Notes: a model not told the origin generated them from the letters alone. DNA of 64,000 nt from Tigriopus japonicus (GCA_010645155.1 JAAGOF010000158.1:74140-138139); one strand, 5' to 3'. Counted from the stretch's first letter, positions 32,539-47,132 are shown. A program made the numbers and translations.

Positions 32539-33848
32539 ATTGGATTGATAGTTTCATGAGCAAAAGGAAGCAAATAGTTAAAGTTGAAGTATATTTTAGT
32601 GACATGTTTGATGTCAAGTCAGGTGTTCCACAAGATTCACTTTTAGGTCCAATCTTGTTTAATCTCTATTTTGCTCCTCTCCATAGTCTTTTTAAAAAGC
32701 CAGTATTTCTCCATATGCTGATGACACAAAATTAGTTTGTGGCAGAAATGGTCAGGCCTAAAAATATTTAGTTAAGGACTTGGAGAGTCTCCTTGGGTTG
32801 GCAAGAGTAATATGGCATTGAACGGGATGAAATTCCGCACAATGACGTATAGGACGTCAAAATTAGATGTTCCACTCAGAGACAATGGAGGTTGTGATAT
32901 TGAGCGGGCATTGTCCATGGGGGATTTAGGAGTTGTCATCCAAGATTATGGAAAGTTTGATGAGCATATCCAGTTGAAAGTGGGGAAGGCATTTCAAACG
33001 TGCGGCTGGATCTATCGCACTTTCAAGTCAAGAAATAGTATTACGATGCTAACTCTGTACAAGTTGTTCAGCCGCATCTTGAACATGCTTCCCCCATTTG
33101 GGCTCCAATGAGTTCAGCAGGTTTGCAAAAGGTCGAGCAGGTCCACAGATGTTTTATTAGGAACATCACAGGAATGAGAGAGCTCTCGTATTGGGAGAGA
33201 CTCCAAAAGTTGGGGCTGTACTGTACTTAGAGAAGGTACGAAAGGTATCTGTTACTGTACGTTTTCAAGAGCATTCATGGGCTCTGTCCTAACCCAGGAT
33301 TTGAGATCAGTTGTAGCGATCGTAGAGGTTTTACAGAGAGCACCTCCAAATCCAAGGGAATCGAGACTAGTTTGTTCAATGAAGACCTCCTCTCTTCCTT
33401 ATTGGGCTCCTTCATTGCTCAATTTGTTACCCATTAGCAGAGCAAGGATAAAAAAGTTTTTTCCTGCAGAGTAGAAATTCCTGACGTTTTACGATGTAGG
33501 TCAGCTTGGGTCAGCTGAACACTTGCAATAAAGGAGAGTTAACTGCGTCAAAAATCTAGAATTTCTACTCTGCAGGAAAAAAAAACTTTTTTTTCCTTGC
33601 TCTGCCCATTAGTCTTCGTCGGGAATATGTAGGAGCTGATCCTCTAACAGCATTTAAGGCGGGATTGGACAAATTTTTAAATACTATTCCTGACCAACCC
33701 ACCATTCAAGGGTTGTACAGATCTGCCAACAACAAATTGGTAGATCAAATTTTGTTTAAACGTGAATTATGTAAACTGTATTAATCATTAACTCTCTTTA
33801 CCCAAGGAATCCCATTCCTTGTAGTGGTAAAAATCCGCCCCCCCCCCA
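32539..33848 (+). mobile_element. LINE-A copy 4 (plus strand, 5'-truncated)
   Basis: Starts in the RT at the segment equivalent to 7265 (ATTGGATTGATAGTTTCATG). It reads through MFDVKSGVPQDSLLGPIL, a damaged YADD region near 32718 (SPYADDTKLVCGRNGQ after a frame change), MALNGMKFRTMTYRTSKL (32812) and MGDLGVVIQDYGKFDEHIQ. It ends in the same 3' UTR and C-rich terminus (33834-33848) as the other copies. Frameshifts make it inactive. A MITE splits it at 33438-33604. Confidence 0.86.
33438..33604. mobile_element. 167-bp hAT-type MITE with 8-bp target duplication
   Basis: Inverted ends of about 43 bp start CAGAGCAAGGATAAAAAAG and include TTCCTGCAGAGTAGAAATTC with its complement near 33570. CCCATTAG flanks both sides (33430-33437 and 33605-33612). 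Excision rejoins the LINE-A 3' region exactly. No coding capacity. Confidence 0.9.
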
Positions 33849-36800
33849 AGACCAAGATCGTTCTAACTAGATGCATTACTAAGTTATGTGTACAAGGTGT
33901 GAGTAGACTTGCAGAATTTAAATTGATTGATTGAAAAATTAAAAGCTTGACTAAAATTCATTTCGAATTGTTTAAAGATATGTGACTTAACCATAATGAG
34001 AGGATTACTGGAAAAGACCTAGTTGTTAGATCCAGAAAGTGACTCAAAACCGATGATTGCCCCAAGAGTACTCATATTTTGTTCTACTCGTGGCGAAAGA
34101 AAATCATGGTCGCGGTGTCTTTTTACTTCCTGTTGACATGATTGCTCTTACGGAAAAGCTTGATGCTAGTACAGCATTAGATAAAAAATGCAAAGCTACA
34201 AAATTAAGCTTAGATACCTTCTCCGGCTGGGTGGGAAATTGGAAGTTATAAGAGCAGAAATATTCCTTGCCGTGCTCTGGCCATAAAGAGAAGCAAATTA
34301 CCTTTGTTGTTCAGGACGTTGAATCTAAACCACAGCTATGTTAATGTCATTCTTTTTCGAAGGGTCTAAGCATCTTGATCCCTTTTCAAATTGTCTTGTC
34401 TCAATGAAAGTCTTGATTTCTATTTAGACCACACCCAATTTTTCGCCGAGGATATTTTGTTTGGTCTTTGATACAATAACAGCGTTATGCATAATGTGCT
34501 TGGAGATCCCTTCTCCAATGTATTTGCAATTGCAAAAGAAGCTTTAAACAAAAATAATAATAATAGTAACAACTGTTTGAGACAAGAAAATCGCAAACTG
34601 GTTAGAAAGTGACAAAACGGTACACTATGAGGAGTCAATTGTTGCATACAACAAGAGAGGAAAAAAGTAGGTCAATTTGAAAAAAAAGAGACCATTTTAT
34701 ACGGTGGTTGAGGCTAAAAGGGCTTTGAAGCATTATAGTGGGTGGTTGTATCTAAAAAGGTCCACATTTGATCAGTGTTTTAATTAGTTCTGTTTAACGT
34801 TAAGATTAAATTTTACTTAGTTATTCAATATGTCAACAAATATTCAGCGGTTTTGTGACTTACCATCTCGCTCTTCGTAAAATTCATAAAATTAAGGCAT
34901 TCAAAGAGCTTTGAAGCAATTTTAACAAAAAGTTTCCTGAGACAAAGACTTCTACATTTGCAAAATCAGATAGAGATAGCTCATAAACAGAAAAAAGAAA
35001 TATTTTCATTTAAAAAACATCAAGACCCACGTTCTGAGTTTCAGTTTTTTAAGGAACGACCTAATTTTCCATTTGCTTATTTTGAAGTCACGCTGATGAA
35101 CTCAATTTCCAATTATTCACTTGAATAAAAATGATTCACTACAGAGTTCGTTTTTTGGCGCCGAAATTAGCATATCAAACACATTTAGACTGTCCATAAT
35201 ATAACGAGTGCGAGAAAGCCAATGCTAAGCAAATAACAATGAAAAAACATCCTTTTTGCATCTCATTTCCATCTTGCTTTCACAAGCTCACGCATTCATC
35301 CGCCCGTGCAATGCAAAAATAACTTTTCCAATATTGGCATTGCTCGTCTCTCCTGCTCTTGCTTTATGTTTTCTTGAAACCGTTGGTAGTGAAGGAATTT
35401 CCAATACCCGGCCTGTTTCGTAGTCGCTTGGTCTCGTCAGTCGTCAGCGACGATCCCGATATTCCATTCGTCCGTCTTCCAAGAATCCTCTTCCCTTGGC
35501 GGATTCGTCCACCAATGGAATGCCCTGCAAAAGCAGGAAGCTCAAGAACGATCGAGTAAAGGAATTATCCACGAAAAGGACCGCCTTTCCTCGAGAACTC
35601 AACCCATTCCTGAGGAGGAAAGAGAGGAGAACGTCAGAGTGAATCGAGTATTACGGGTATAGTAGTATAGTAGTAGTATTCCCCTTTCATGATTCTAAAC
35701 ACCGTCATGAAAGAACAATACAATCCAGCTCGGCCAAAGGATCCATATCCGTTACGAATTCGTTCCCATGGTGATTCCAGGTTCAACCAGGTTCTCACCA
35801 TCCATCATCTAATTCTGACCCTTCCTGGAAAGTATTGTACATGCAAGCTAGCAAATAGCTTGAATATCACTCCCTCTTTCTTTGTCTAGCTCTCCATGAA
35901 TCCAGGTACTTTCTGGAAAACACAGAGTACCAATATTAAGTTGGTTTTATCCTTTTTATAGGCAAGATGGGTGACATTATGGAGGTTTTGTGCGCCCAAA
36001 CATATCTCCTAGCTATGCTTTTTTCGCCATTATTTTATTCTGGGATAGTAAATCAATGACATTGAAGGAATAACAAAAAACAAATGAATACCTACTATGC
36101 TTTACTCTTAATCAAAATAACATTTTTGTAATGTTATTTACGTAGACGTTTGCACTGTAGCAATGTAACCTCACCTGAGAAACCCTTCATTTGCTATCTT
36201 CCTCTAGATCATGTTGGTCTCTGATTTTTGTTACATTGCTTTGTACATCGTGAGATACCAAATGAAGATAAGACTGAGAAGGATTGGAATCGTGTTTTCT
36301 ACACTTCCTTGAATCGGTGAATGTTGACAGGATTTTCAGGATCGAAAGACCGGAAGTCGGCTCAGGTCCCGACCATTCAATTCATCCCAGACTCGATGGA
36401 CCTAGATAAGGTAGTCCACTGAAAGTGAGGTGGTGAGATTGAACAACAAATGACGTGTTCCGTGTTGGAATGGCTAATGAGCTTCATAAGACAGATCATG
36501 GTCATTAAACCTTGACACTGAGGGAAAAAATGCGGACATTGAACGGACAAACCCGGTCTGTCCAGATCTTGAATTTTTTTCTAGAGTATTAAATAGGTCG
36601 TGAGCACCCTGTGGGAATGAAATATTAGTGATGTTCGGCTCTTGTTCCAATTTTATGCATGCAAAATTGGATTATGTTAGAAAAACGCCAGATCAATTGA
36701 AGCTTTGGAATGCTATGTTGTGCTTACAGTGCTTATTTTCGGGTCCAATCCCTAATTGATAGGGGGCAATTGCCATGGGAACCTGGTCATAAATAGACCT

Positions 36801-39800
36801 CATTAAAAGTTAATGAACATCAAACCTTACCTGAAGAATAACTTAACGGATTGTTTCTCCATCCTTGTAAATAAATAAGGAATATGACATGCCAAGAGAG
36901 ACATACTACCAGATTTGGTTAAGCCCCCCAAAAGAGCAGGTGGAAGTGTGAGTGTATGTATAGGCAAAAACAAGGATAGCACGAGTCAAGCCACGCTTTG
37001 CCTTCCATTGAAAAGATCAATTCAAGCAAAGCATCCAACCAAGCACATGTGCTTGCACATTCATCCTTCATAAGAGAAGCGTACCCATTCCGATGCTTTC
37101 TTTTCTGATTGTGATGGAATCGACTTAGGTTTTGGCCTCCCTCCATCCCTTTTTCTCTCTCCGCTTGGTTTGGAAGCCAAGCACATAAATCCCCTCATTC
37201 AGCTTTGAATTTCTCTTTCCATCCATCTGGCGGGTCCCATCGGGATTCAACATAGGTCAGCATCCCCTAATAAATCAGGGCTCCCTCTATCATCCACCAA
37301 AAAAATATTTGGCCACAGTCAAAGCAGGGTATCGGGATACTTTGATCAGCATCAACTTTCTAAACAATTCTTAGATCGATAGTGATTACAATATCAAGAC
37401 ACAACGCGTCGGGAACGTATATTTTGGTTAGCGGCAATGTATTCTTAGTTCACCAAGAGGAGCTGGCTTCGCCATCTAGGCAAGATTTCTTAATTCAACT
37501 TTGGCAGTCTTTGAAATAAGTCCAAAGCTGATTATCCTACATCTGTAAATACTTTCCCTTCTAGGTAACTTTCAAATACAGTTGGGCAACCCTGAGTGTG
37601 AGATGAAAGCAGATGGGCCGCTCTCCTTCTCGTCGAAGTGCATAGCAATGCCAAAGGCAGATCAGATTTTGATTCCTTTGTTCTCCCCTTTCTCGGTTGG
37701 GATCCAGGGCGACTCTCTGGCTGACAGGCACATGACTCTACAATGTTCCGAAATGTGGTGTCCACAAGTTCCCCTTCGGAGCCATACCGCATAGCATCAC
37801 ATTTGCTTCTCTCTCGTATAATCACTCAAGCCATCTAAGTGCCCCCTCCCTTTTTCTGAGCATAATATGTATGCATGTAGTGAGGACTCCAAAAAGTTAT
37901 CCCACTCGTCCACCGAAACGCGACTGAGGATTATGGGAGTGCCAGATGGCTGAACGAAAACTCCAACCACTACGATGACGGAGAGCCATAGCAGGTGGAT
38001 TCCTCCATTTGATTATATGCCGATGGAAAGCCACTTGTCCCTCTTAGTTCTTGGTGTTTGCTTGGATTTTTCTCGCCTGTCCAGCTGCTTTGGAGAGTGA
38101 AGGGATGCTGGTTTCAGGATAGAGATACGTTGTACGTTCGGTCAGATCTTTGGTATGAGTCACACTTGGGATGTAGATGAGATCACATTTCCAAACAAAC
38201 AGATGCCGGTGGATGAAGAGCTGAGAGTCATTGGAGGTAGTTGGAGATGGTTTTTAAGATGAAACTGGGTTCTTATCATGGAGGACGAGTTAAAAACCAA
38301 TTGGTTTGATAGAGCAGTGGGTCTCCAATTAGATGTGGTCGGCATTGTATTGCCATATGGTCGACTCGTTATGGGATTGGCCATGCAAAAAGGAAGTCCC
38401 CTTCATATTTGAATTTCAAAAATCCTTCCCAACCTTCGTATGGCTCCTGAGTCCCTTTGCATCTAATATCATTTGGGGTTTTTCCCTTGTCAGAAATGGT
38501 ACGAGGAAAAACCACCACATATGTCAATAGAGAAAAATATGGCAATAGTTTTCAAAACCTTTTTTTTCCTTTTTCAAGATGGTTATGAAAAAAAAGTGTT
38601 TCTTAATGAAAGCCAGGAATTCGGTCGCAGATTAAGTTAAATACGCACCTTTCCGGGTTTCAATATCCAATAAATCCGAAAAGTTTAACATGATATCGTC
38701 TTATTCTTTATAGACTGACTATTTTTCGTTATGCTTTTTCCCTCTTAATGTTGACTGTGAACAACTCAAGGCACTACGATGAGACGTCAAAGCGCTTTTA
38801 GCAAAACCACATAACCAGAAGAACTTTTACTTGCTCGAGCCTCATTTCGAACCAATTGAATCTGATTATCTTGTTGGTTAAAAGACCATGATTACAGAGA
38901 TGCTGATGGATTAGAGGCAGAGTATTAATCTTTTCCTTTTTTTGTGCATATAATTCATCCACTCTCCTCCTTGGTCGTATCTAATAAGATCCTCGAAGTC
39001 ATAGAAATATCCCTCTGAGAACGAACTCACATGTTCGTCCAAGCTTAACTCCTTTCAATCGAAACTAATTTGTGGCGAGACTGGGAATTCAGATCATTAT
39101 CCCAGGCTTTGTAGCAACATTATATTGGATAAAAAACACCTCCGTATGGGGCCCAGATTATGTTTCTTGCAATTTGCTATTGGGCAGCCTGCAAAAAATG
39201 GTAAAATAATCTATAGAACGTCTCGATTTTCACGACAGGAAGCCTCACAAATCCGACCTTTTTCGGAAGAAACAATGATCAGGTTGAGTTTTTTTTTCTC
39301 ACACATTCATTCCCGATTCTAGAGTTCGGTAATGAAAGAACTCTTTCTCTAACCACAAGGTTTGTAGCAAAATGGCGAGCATTGTACCATTACAGGGGTC
39401 TGACTGGACGGCAAGAAATTGGGGCTTGTTACGTATTGTTCACTCGGATTAGAAAGAGAACCTCCGGCAAATCCTGGAAAAAACACATTAGTAATTGGCC
39501 CATCGAATGGGAACTGAGATGCCCCAGCAGGAAATGAAACCCAAAGAGATTAAGAGATTGGATTTCAAACCAATATCAGCCAGCTTCTGCTCAGCATGGG
39601 TTGCGCAATAATCCAAAAAAAGTCCTTAAGGAACAGGCTGAAACATCCCAGAACTCGCTCGACACAACGAACATCACAGAAGAAATCGTTATGTTTCATA
39701 ATGATACGTCCTCAAGGCCCTTAAACGAATGACATTGCGTGTTGAAAGGGTGCCTTTAAAAACCACTTCCTCTCGATCTTGTTCGAAGCAACCCGCACAG

Positions 39801-42800
39801 GTGTGTAAACTTGTCTTTAACACATTAAATAACAGATCACCTGCTCACATATTAAAGCCAAAGCTTAAAGGATGTCCCTGGATGAAACGAAACTTCCTAA
39901 AAAATTACGACCCATGGAGGAATCCTTTTCCCGATTAAGAACTACGTATGATAGCACGCGACAAAAGTAATTCTCTTAGAGATGATTGAAGCAGGTGTGT
40001 CCCTGGATTTTGTGAGCCTCACCCTGTCGCACCGTATGATTTTTGGTTGACATCCAAGGCATAAAAGTTGGTGAACGATATGGAAAAAGCACAGCTATTC
40101 GCATTCACTTGATCAGGTCTTCTCTCCACCTGTCATGTAAATTGACGTAACAACAATCAAAGTAGTGAAAGGACAATTGTGGTAATTGTAAAAGAACAGC
40201 TGTTCAATACACTGACCAGGCCAGATTCCCCTTACTGATGGCATGCGAGATAATTTATTCAGTTTACGTCTTCCTGACACATATTAAACCCTGACTTTGA
40301 ACTGGTGAGATCGAAATCAAACCACGAATGAATGAGAAAAAAGGTCCCCAGAATGGCTTTGCTTTCATTTGCATCCGGTTCTTTCAATCTCGGAAAGGAA
40401 AGCTCACTCAAACTTGCCCATTCATTTTCATGCACGCACTTTTTTCTGGGAGCCAAGCTGTTATTTCCGATCTATTCAGGGTAAGGAAGGACAATAGTAG
40501 GTTTCAAGTCTTGATGATAATTTTCAACATCTAAGTTGAAAATGATAAGTAATGCCGCCCTGATCTCCCGGGGAGAAGGACAGCTGTTCGTGTTTGCAAA
40601 TAAACAATAACAACTTCATTACGAAAAGGTGCAGCATGTTTATTCAAGATCAGTTGGGCAGAAAAAGAGCCTTCCTTGGAGCTCAAATAAGTGAAAGTCT
40701 TGGAAGCCTTTGTTATAAGTTTCTTGTTTTTTTTTCACAATTTTTGCCACATGGACTACTTAGGGCTTCCCAATCGCATCTCCATCTGCAAGTAAGTGTT
40801 GAGCTGATGGTAACATCGTTGGGCTACATTCCTAAGCAGATGGAGAAAATCCAAAACTTGAACCTGCACTCACCCCCTAAAACACTTGTACCTAGGTTGT
40901 TAAGCAAGCAAGTGGAAGTAACAGTAATAGTGTGTGTGGATATGTTTGGCACGCGAGAGCATCACCCTCATCATCATCGTCATCATCATCTGCCCGAGGC
41001 TCGAGATGAGTTTGAAACTTTGTCCTTTGTCGCCATTCCAATGGATGCGACAAGAAGGGATAATGGGCCAGAATTGAGCACACTATTTCTATGAAAGATG
41101 CGTTAAAATGAACTTTGGAAAGCTTTGTTCATGTGGGAGGTTTGGGTGTGCTCGATTGTGTTTACATCCAGGATTGGAGAAGGCGTCAGAACGGATCCTT
41201 GTCGGACCCACCTGCTATTGATTGTGTCGGGACTTTCTCTCTTTGGGGACGAAATAATCGCGTTTCATGCTTGAAGGATTGAAACGAGACTTGAGAAAGC
41301 ACCGTACAGTTGGTATTACTAAATGGTAATAATGATAACGATGACTCACGCCTGCTTTTTGAAAGTTTGGTTCCAAATTTCAATTTCATCCTGAGAGCGA
41401 GAGCAATTCGACTCAATTGGATTCGAATGAAGCGATGAATTGGAAATAGGAGAAACAAGGGGATCAGGGGGAATCCTTCAAATACCAACACAGCAACATC
41501 AAAGGGCCAATAAATAGACAACAGCTTGGCAGATGAAACGATATGAATAAATTAGCCATGTTTCATGTGTCCGAGAAGCAAAACGTATTCATAAAATACC
41601 AACACATTCAGGCCGAAATGTCTAACAATATCTCTTTTGTGGTCAACCGAGAATTGTTCTCGTTGGTCTTTTGTCGCTCGGCTCGATTTGTGACATCCAT
41701 TCACCGCCAATTGATGTCCCCCAAAACTCGAGTTCATGACCTGGATCGAAACTCAAATGTCCGTCGGACATTTCGATGTTTGTTTCGCCCAGCATGCGAC
41801 CAATGTTCGTTGTCATCAATATCTCCTGGAGAGCAAATTATCCGCAAGGAGCACCTGATCCTTGGGCAATCCACGAGGAAGCCAAAGAAATGGCAGTTAA
41901 CTTTCAATTCAAACACAAAAGCATCTAGGAGAACAACATGCCGAGTGGTTTCCTCTGAAAATAGCAACTCCAGCGAACCATTGTCGCCGTGATCCTACTG
42001 AGGGTCCCACCCACTATCACTGCTTTCCCTTTCATTCATCCACCATCTGCCAACTTGTTTATCGTTTCGAAGTGCATTGGAATGCCGAATTCCAAGGAGA
42101 TATTTCGTGCTCTTGAACGGTCGACATAATTGTGCAAAAGCAACTGGATCGGAATGTGGAACGTCCCTGGTGGCTTTATTCTATCAAAAAATTAAGCCTT
42201 TGGCATTGAATGGTGACTTTCCAGTACAAACAAACGCACTATTGGACGATCAGAAGGCACTGAATGTTGATGGTTGGATTTTCTTTTCAAAGCAAATTCA
42301 GTACTGAAGTGCGACAAAACTACACTATCACGTGAACTCACGGCATTCTCCCGTGATTTTTCGAAAAGGTACGTTTTAGTTCAAAGATCGTGTGATTTTG
42401 CGAGTACACGAGGTTATGTTTCCGAAATACGGAGGCGTGTTGGGTGATGTTATTGGGGGACTTGGCGTAAATGAGCAAACAGTCCGGAGGTCTGCCTCCA
42501 TCTCTATTTACGTGGGTTTGTCCCCTTCTCCCAACAGGGCGAGTCAGATCCAAGACCCTTTCAACCACTCTTGACTGTACTCGAAGTCATTGTCGACACA
42601 CCCTGTAGTGTTTGCCGGTACTTTTGGCACTTATTGGACTTTCGTTAGAGTCGTCGAAAGGTCAACATTGGCACAAGTCTCTCTTTCTCGCTCTCATTCC
42701 TCGAGAAGACCTGATGTTGACGTCCAGCTCGAGGGTTAACCAGTTCCACTGTGGTCCAGATTCTGGTCCCAGGACTTGGGATGTGGGTTTACCCGAGTGT

Positions 42801-45800
42801 TCCATTTTCATTGGAGAAACCTAGACGAGAATTTTGAACGCCTGGCCAGGTGAATAGAGATATTTGGTCACGTGTCCCGTTTTATGGCAGCCCAATTATT
42901 GTTTTTATGGGTAGAGAAGGAAACGTGCCTTCACACCAACAAATACACATTAATAACTTTCGTTCCAAGTGTCAGACTAAATATCCAATGAATGACCGTC
43001 ACAATGCTTTAGGTGCATGGCTTGTCAATTTGGGGAGGTCCAAGGATCGAGTTTCGCCAACTATTTGGACATTTTGAGGGCCGGATCGGGTTGCTCTGCG
43101 CCCACTTTTACTCTTGGTCACTTTTTCTTTCTCAATATGCATGAGTGGCTGACAGATTGATCGATTGCAGAATTGAATGTCCTGATGGTTGGTTCTAAAT
43201 TGATGAGTCAAAGCCATTCTCGACTTTCGTGGAGTCTTCTCAATTATGAAAGTTGGTTCCTCCAAAAGAATACAAGCTAATCTGTGGCTCATGGTGTCCT
43301 TTGTCTCGGTTGTTGTGGACTTTTGATGTCCGTTCCTGATGAGTGAGCATATGTCAACATTTCATCGCACTAAAAGCATTTTCTGATCGCTCAATACATG
43401 AGGAGATAGAGCGTTCTGCAAATAGACTCTCTTTCACTCTCAATGGCTCTTTAGTCTTTACCAAGCACTACAAGTTTTTTTTCCATTCGGGGACGATATT
43501 CGATCCGATCCTCAGAAAATTTGGGGCGAGGCAAACTCAGCGTATTGTACGAACATACCCCGCATTTGATCTCCGAAGCAAAATAACTGATGATGAGCTC
43601 GGAGATCGGTTTCCAAACGGAATATTAGGGGAAACAGATTATCATTCCATTCCATTCCATGGATCCCATGGATCCATGATCAGAAAACCTTATTGGTCAG
43701 TGGAACACTGAACAATGAGGACTTTATCGAATGCATTCCCAAAGAAAATCTACGTAGAGTTAGGATGATTTAAGAAAGCACTACTACAAGTCTTGTATTT
43801 CACATCAAGAATGCGAGCTATAGGAAAAGGAAAGCAATACGTAAATATCCCTCATGATATCAATGTAATGCTGGAAGTGGGTTGAATGAATCTTATTTCC
43901 GACCTGTCCAAAAAAGTTTGGTGTAAAGGCGAAAATTTGAACGCCAAGTGCCAAAAGATGGAGCAAAAGGAACCACAAAATTTGCACCATAAAATCAATG
44001 AGAACTTTCATACTTGTGCACAACTTTCAAGTTCTGTCTTGGAAAATATAATTTCGATACTATGTTTTCAACATGGCTGTAGTGTTCAGCAGCATTTATT
44101 TCATCCTTGAACTGATATCAATTACTGCTTGTTTTGAAGACTAAGGAAAGAAAACCTATGAGCTAAATATGGAGAGTGGTAAGTGCATTTTGAGAATATT
44201 GGAGGCCATTTGGTTTTCGACTGACTGGCCAACTTCCTTTACCTCGAGAAATGTGTTTTGTTTGATTGACAATCCAGATGCAACCATCTCGAACCATGAA
44301 AACCATTTGAACACGAGATTTTTCCACGTCATGAACCGATCTTTATTGCTTTTAACGAGGGCAGCGAGGGAACAAGGGCTCACAATTTGATGGGCTCTTT
44401 TCCCAAGCTCTCTTAATCGTTTGAATAAGGACACATTGAAATGGAAATGCAAAATGAATTGATGCTCTCCAATCGACATTCAAGAGTCCAAATATTTATT
44501 GTGGGAACAGTCACATATTCGGTTTGCTTTTTGGTGGGATTTTGTCCAATTTAGACCGAGTTCAAAAGCCACTTCAACCGTAATAGAAGGGTTGTCCATC
44601 TCCAATTCAACAAGACAGATGAATAAAATGAAGCTTCAACCCTTTCAAAATCACACAACACTAAAGCCAATTCGGAATGAGACCTTCTGGACATGATCAA
44701 AACCATGGAACTGACCAGCAATGGGATCCAATAAGCCATCGCATGAGGAGCATTGTGGGAAAAAGAGAACTCATTTCCTTAATCTCAATGGCGACGGGAT
44801 GACATGTCACACCATGGTCTTGGAATATGCTCCCTTGATTAGGTGGTCTTGGTTTCCTGATGGCAGCATGAAGATGAGCTTCTTTCACTTTGCTTAACAC
44901 CCCCCGTGGGATCACGAAAAAGGCACGCAATCCTCATGTTTCAATCAACTCAGATCGAGGGATCTTACCAGAGAGTGAAATACTTCATGTAAGTACAACA
45001 GGACTTCAGAAATCATGTGATGAGGTGCAACAAGGATATCTACCGTATCGAGAAATGATTTGGTTCTGTTTGAAAGCTGATTGGGATCCAAGATATTTGT
45101 TGTCTCAAATAAGAGGTTGGTCACAGCGGGAGATTGTCTTCAATTCAACTGAGAACCACCTACCACAAATGAGAGCGCAGACAGCGGCACTTGGAAACAC
45201 TGCAAAAGGGGTCTTAAATGGAATGGAGAAGGCCTTTCTTTAGAGTCGGGATCAACTGAGGTTTCTCGAAAATTTCAGCTTGACTTGAACACTTTGAAGA
45301 CACTACTATTTGGCACCGAAATGTTCGTTCGACAGAGTAAGTTATGAAAGGTTTGAGGCTCTAATTAGTCGTGGTGAGTGCACAATGGAAAAGCTTCATC
45401 CTGAAAGGAACCAAAGAGATCTCTGCAGGACTTCAATGTCTGAATCTTAGGGTCGACGTCAATTGGCAACGTTTGAAAGCTTGGTTATCTTCGCTCCTCG
45501 GATCCCTTTGTTCAGCCCGATTTTGCTTAAAAAAGAGGTCGTGTTAGCACAAACGAAAAAAGTGGTCTTTTCTTGTCAACTCGATAGCGGCTCAAAGAAG
45601 GACTTGAACAATGGATCATTTTGGCTTTCCATGAAGTTTGAAAGCAATCAAGGAACACTCAAGTATGGGAACGAGTAAGTAGACTCGTATTCTTTGCAAA
45701 TCTAATTCTTCTTCATACAAACAGTACATCGAGTTGTCCAGCGAGTTTTGTTGATATTGCTTTATAATTTATGGATCGAAATGCATTTTTTCCCATTCAC

Positions 45801-46750
45801 ACTTAATACGGCAAGTTTAATCATGTGCATGGGCCACCAAGAGGACATACAATGAACTGAGAATGGTTCATACCAAAGGAGGCGACGATCGAGCCGCCAA
45901 TTTTTTTTTAAATTGAATTTCTCGGAACTCCATGAATGAAAGGAGGTTCTAGCTTTGTTTTTGGGTGCATGCATCCACCTTATTATTCGACATTTTTCCT
46001 CCGAAACCGTGCACAACAATCAAAATTAAGAACCACTCGATTGACGGACGAGAATGGTGGAAATGATTCGACAGAGCCACGAGCAACGCAAAGTGCATTC
46101 AAAAGGCATTTAAAATTTTAGACTCAAACTTTTTCCATTACGTTGAAATGGCAAATTTTCGAGCTCGACATAAAAGCCTTCGGTGTAATCATAGTTTTTT
46201 CGCACTTTCGCTTTACCACGTCTATCTTCTATCTGGCAGGTAGGAAGTGTGTATTTTGTCGTGAAATTGGTTATTCCTAACCTCGCGGAATATCCACATC
46301 ATCCTCGCTAGCGCCATATTTCTTCCTCTATCGCAGCAGTCAAACAATCCAACAGTGATTCGCCTCTCCGACCGCCGTTTGCAAGTTGCAGCGTGGTCCC
46401 ACACTCCCCGCTGTTGCGACCGATTCTCGCCTGTGATTGGTTGGAAACAAAATTGGCGCCAACCGCGCAAAGCCATTTGGAGAGGAAGGGCGATTGCGTC
46501 CAAAGCGGCGGGGAAGAGCAAAGGTACGGAAAAGTGGTCATGGTGTTGTCCGCAGGGTAAGAGAGATCTATGGAGGAGTTCATATTTATCCTTGGAACCT
46601 CTGGGTTGAAGGTTCAGACACATTCGAGAGATGAAGGGATGAACAACCCCGACATTTAACATCAATCTCTCTCAATGATGGAGAACCTGAGTGGGACTCG
46701 GAAAAGTCTGCCAAAAAAATCATAAAAAAGAAGAAAAAAACAGAGTGCTC
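33849..46750. other. Long non-coding region upstream of the nerfin/INSM gene
   Basis: About 12.9 kb without a supportable gene and without copies of the LINE, SINE or MITE families found elsewhere in the window. Small simple-sequence tracts occur: TAGTAGTAT words near 35655-35685, CATCATCATC near 40967-40998, and the palindrome TCCATGGATCCCATGGATCC near 43655. The longer open frames (40594-41094, 41543-41992, 44890-45243, 46222-46665) have no domain features. The region is a plausible home for cis-regulatory DNA of the downstream gene. Confidence 0.5.
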
Positions 46751-46938
46751 TCTAGTCAAGATTATCAGTCTCAAAGGAATCAATTCATCCAAGTGTCGCA
46801 ATATCACTGAGCAACTAAGTGCAATGAAACATATCATCTAGTCGTTCTCTCACTCGTCTAGTCCAGTTCCACCCATGTAAGTCAAGATTTCTAGTCCAAA
46901 CTCAATTGATCTAGTCCAAGACAACGCCACCTCTAGTC
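46751..46938 (+). promoter_or_regulatory. Cluster of six TCTAGTC sites upstream of the nerfin/INSM start codon
   Basis: TCTAGTC at 46751, 46837, 46857, 46890, 46910 and 46932. The first is the 8-mer TCTAGTCA and four of the others read TCTAGTCCA. The last five are 20-33 nt apart. If this lies in the 5' UTR it is complementary to the seed (GACUAGA) of the miR-279/286/996 family; if not transcribed it could be a clustered protein-binding site. The transcription start is not known. Confidence 0.6.
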
Positions 46939-47132
46939 CAGCCACGTGCAATATCAAAGCGAGCATCCACGCTACAAGAAAAAAGAAACCACGTACAGGT
47001 TCATGCTGTTGTCAGCATTGTTCCCACTGATCCACATCTGCCGTTGGAGCATCCCTGATCAGGTGTAGAATTTCACCTGCACCTCACTCGGAAACACGCA
47101 CTCAGCATTCTTAACTGGAAACATCTGCCAAC

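Noticed and set aside
37440..37490. Fourth SINE-1 copy (word AGCTGGCTTCGCC)
   Set aside because: The match is only about 20 bp and lacks head, body order and tail.
40594..41992. Open frames of 166 and 149 codons as genes
   Set aside because: No domains, low-complexity stretches (His-rich from CATCATCAT repeats), no splice or codon support, and competing frames on the other strand.
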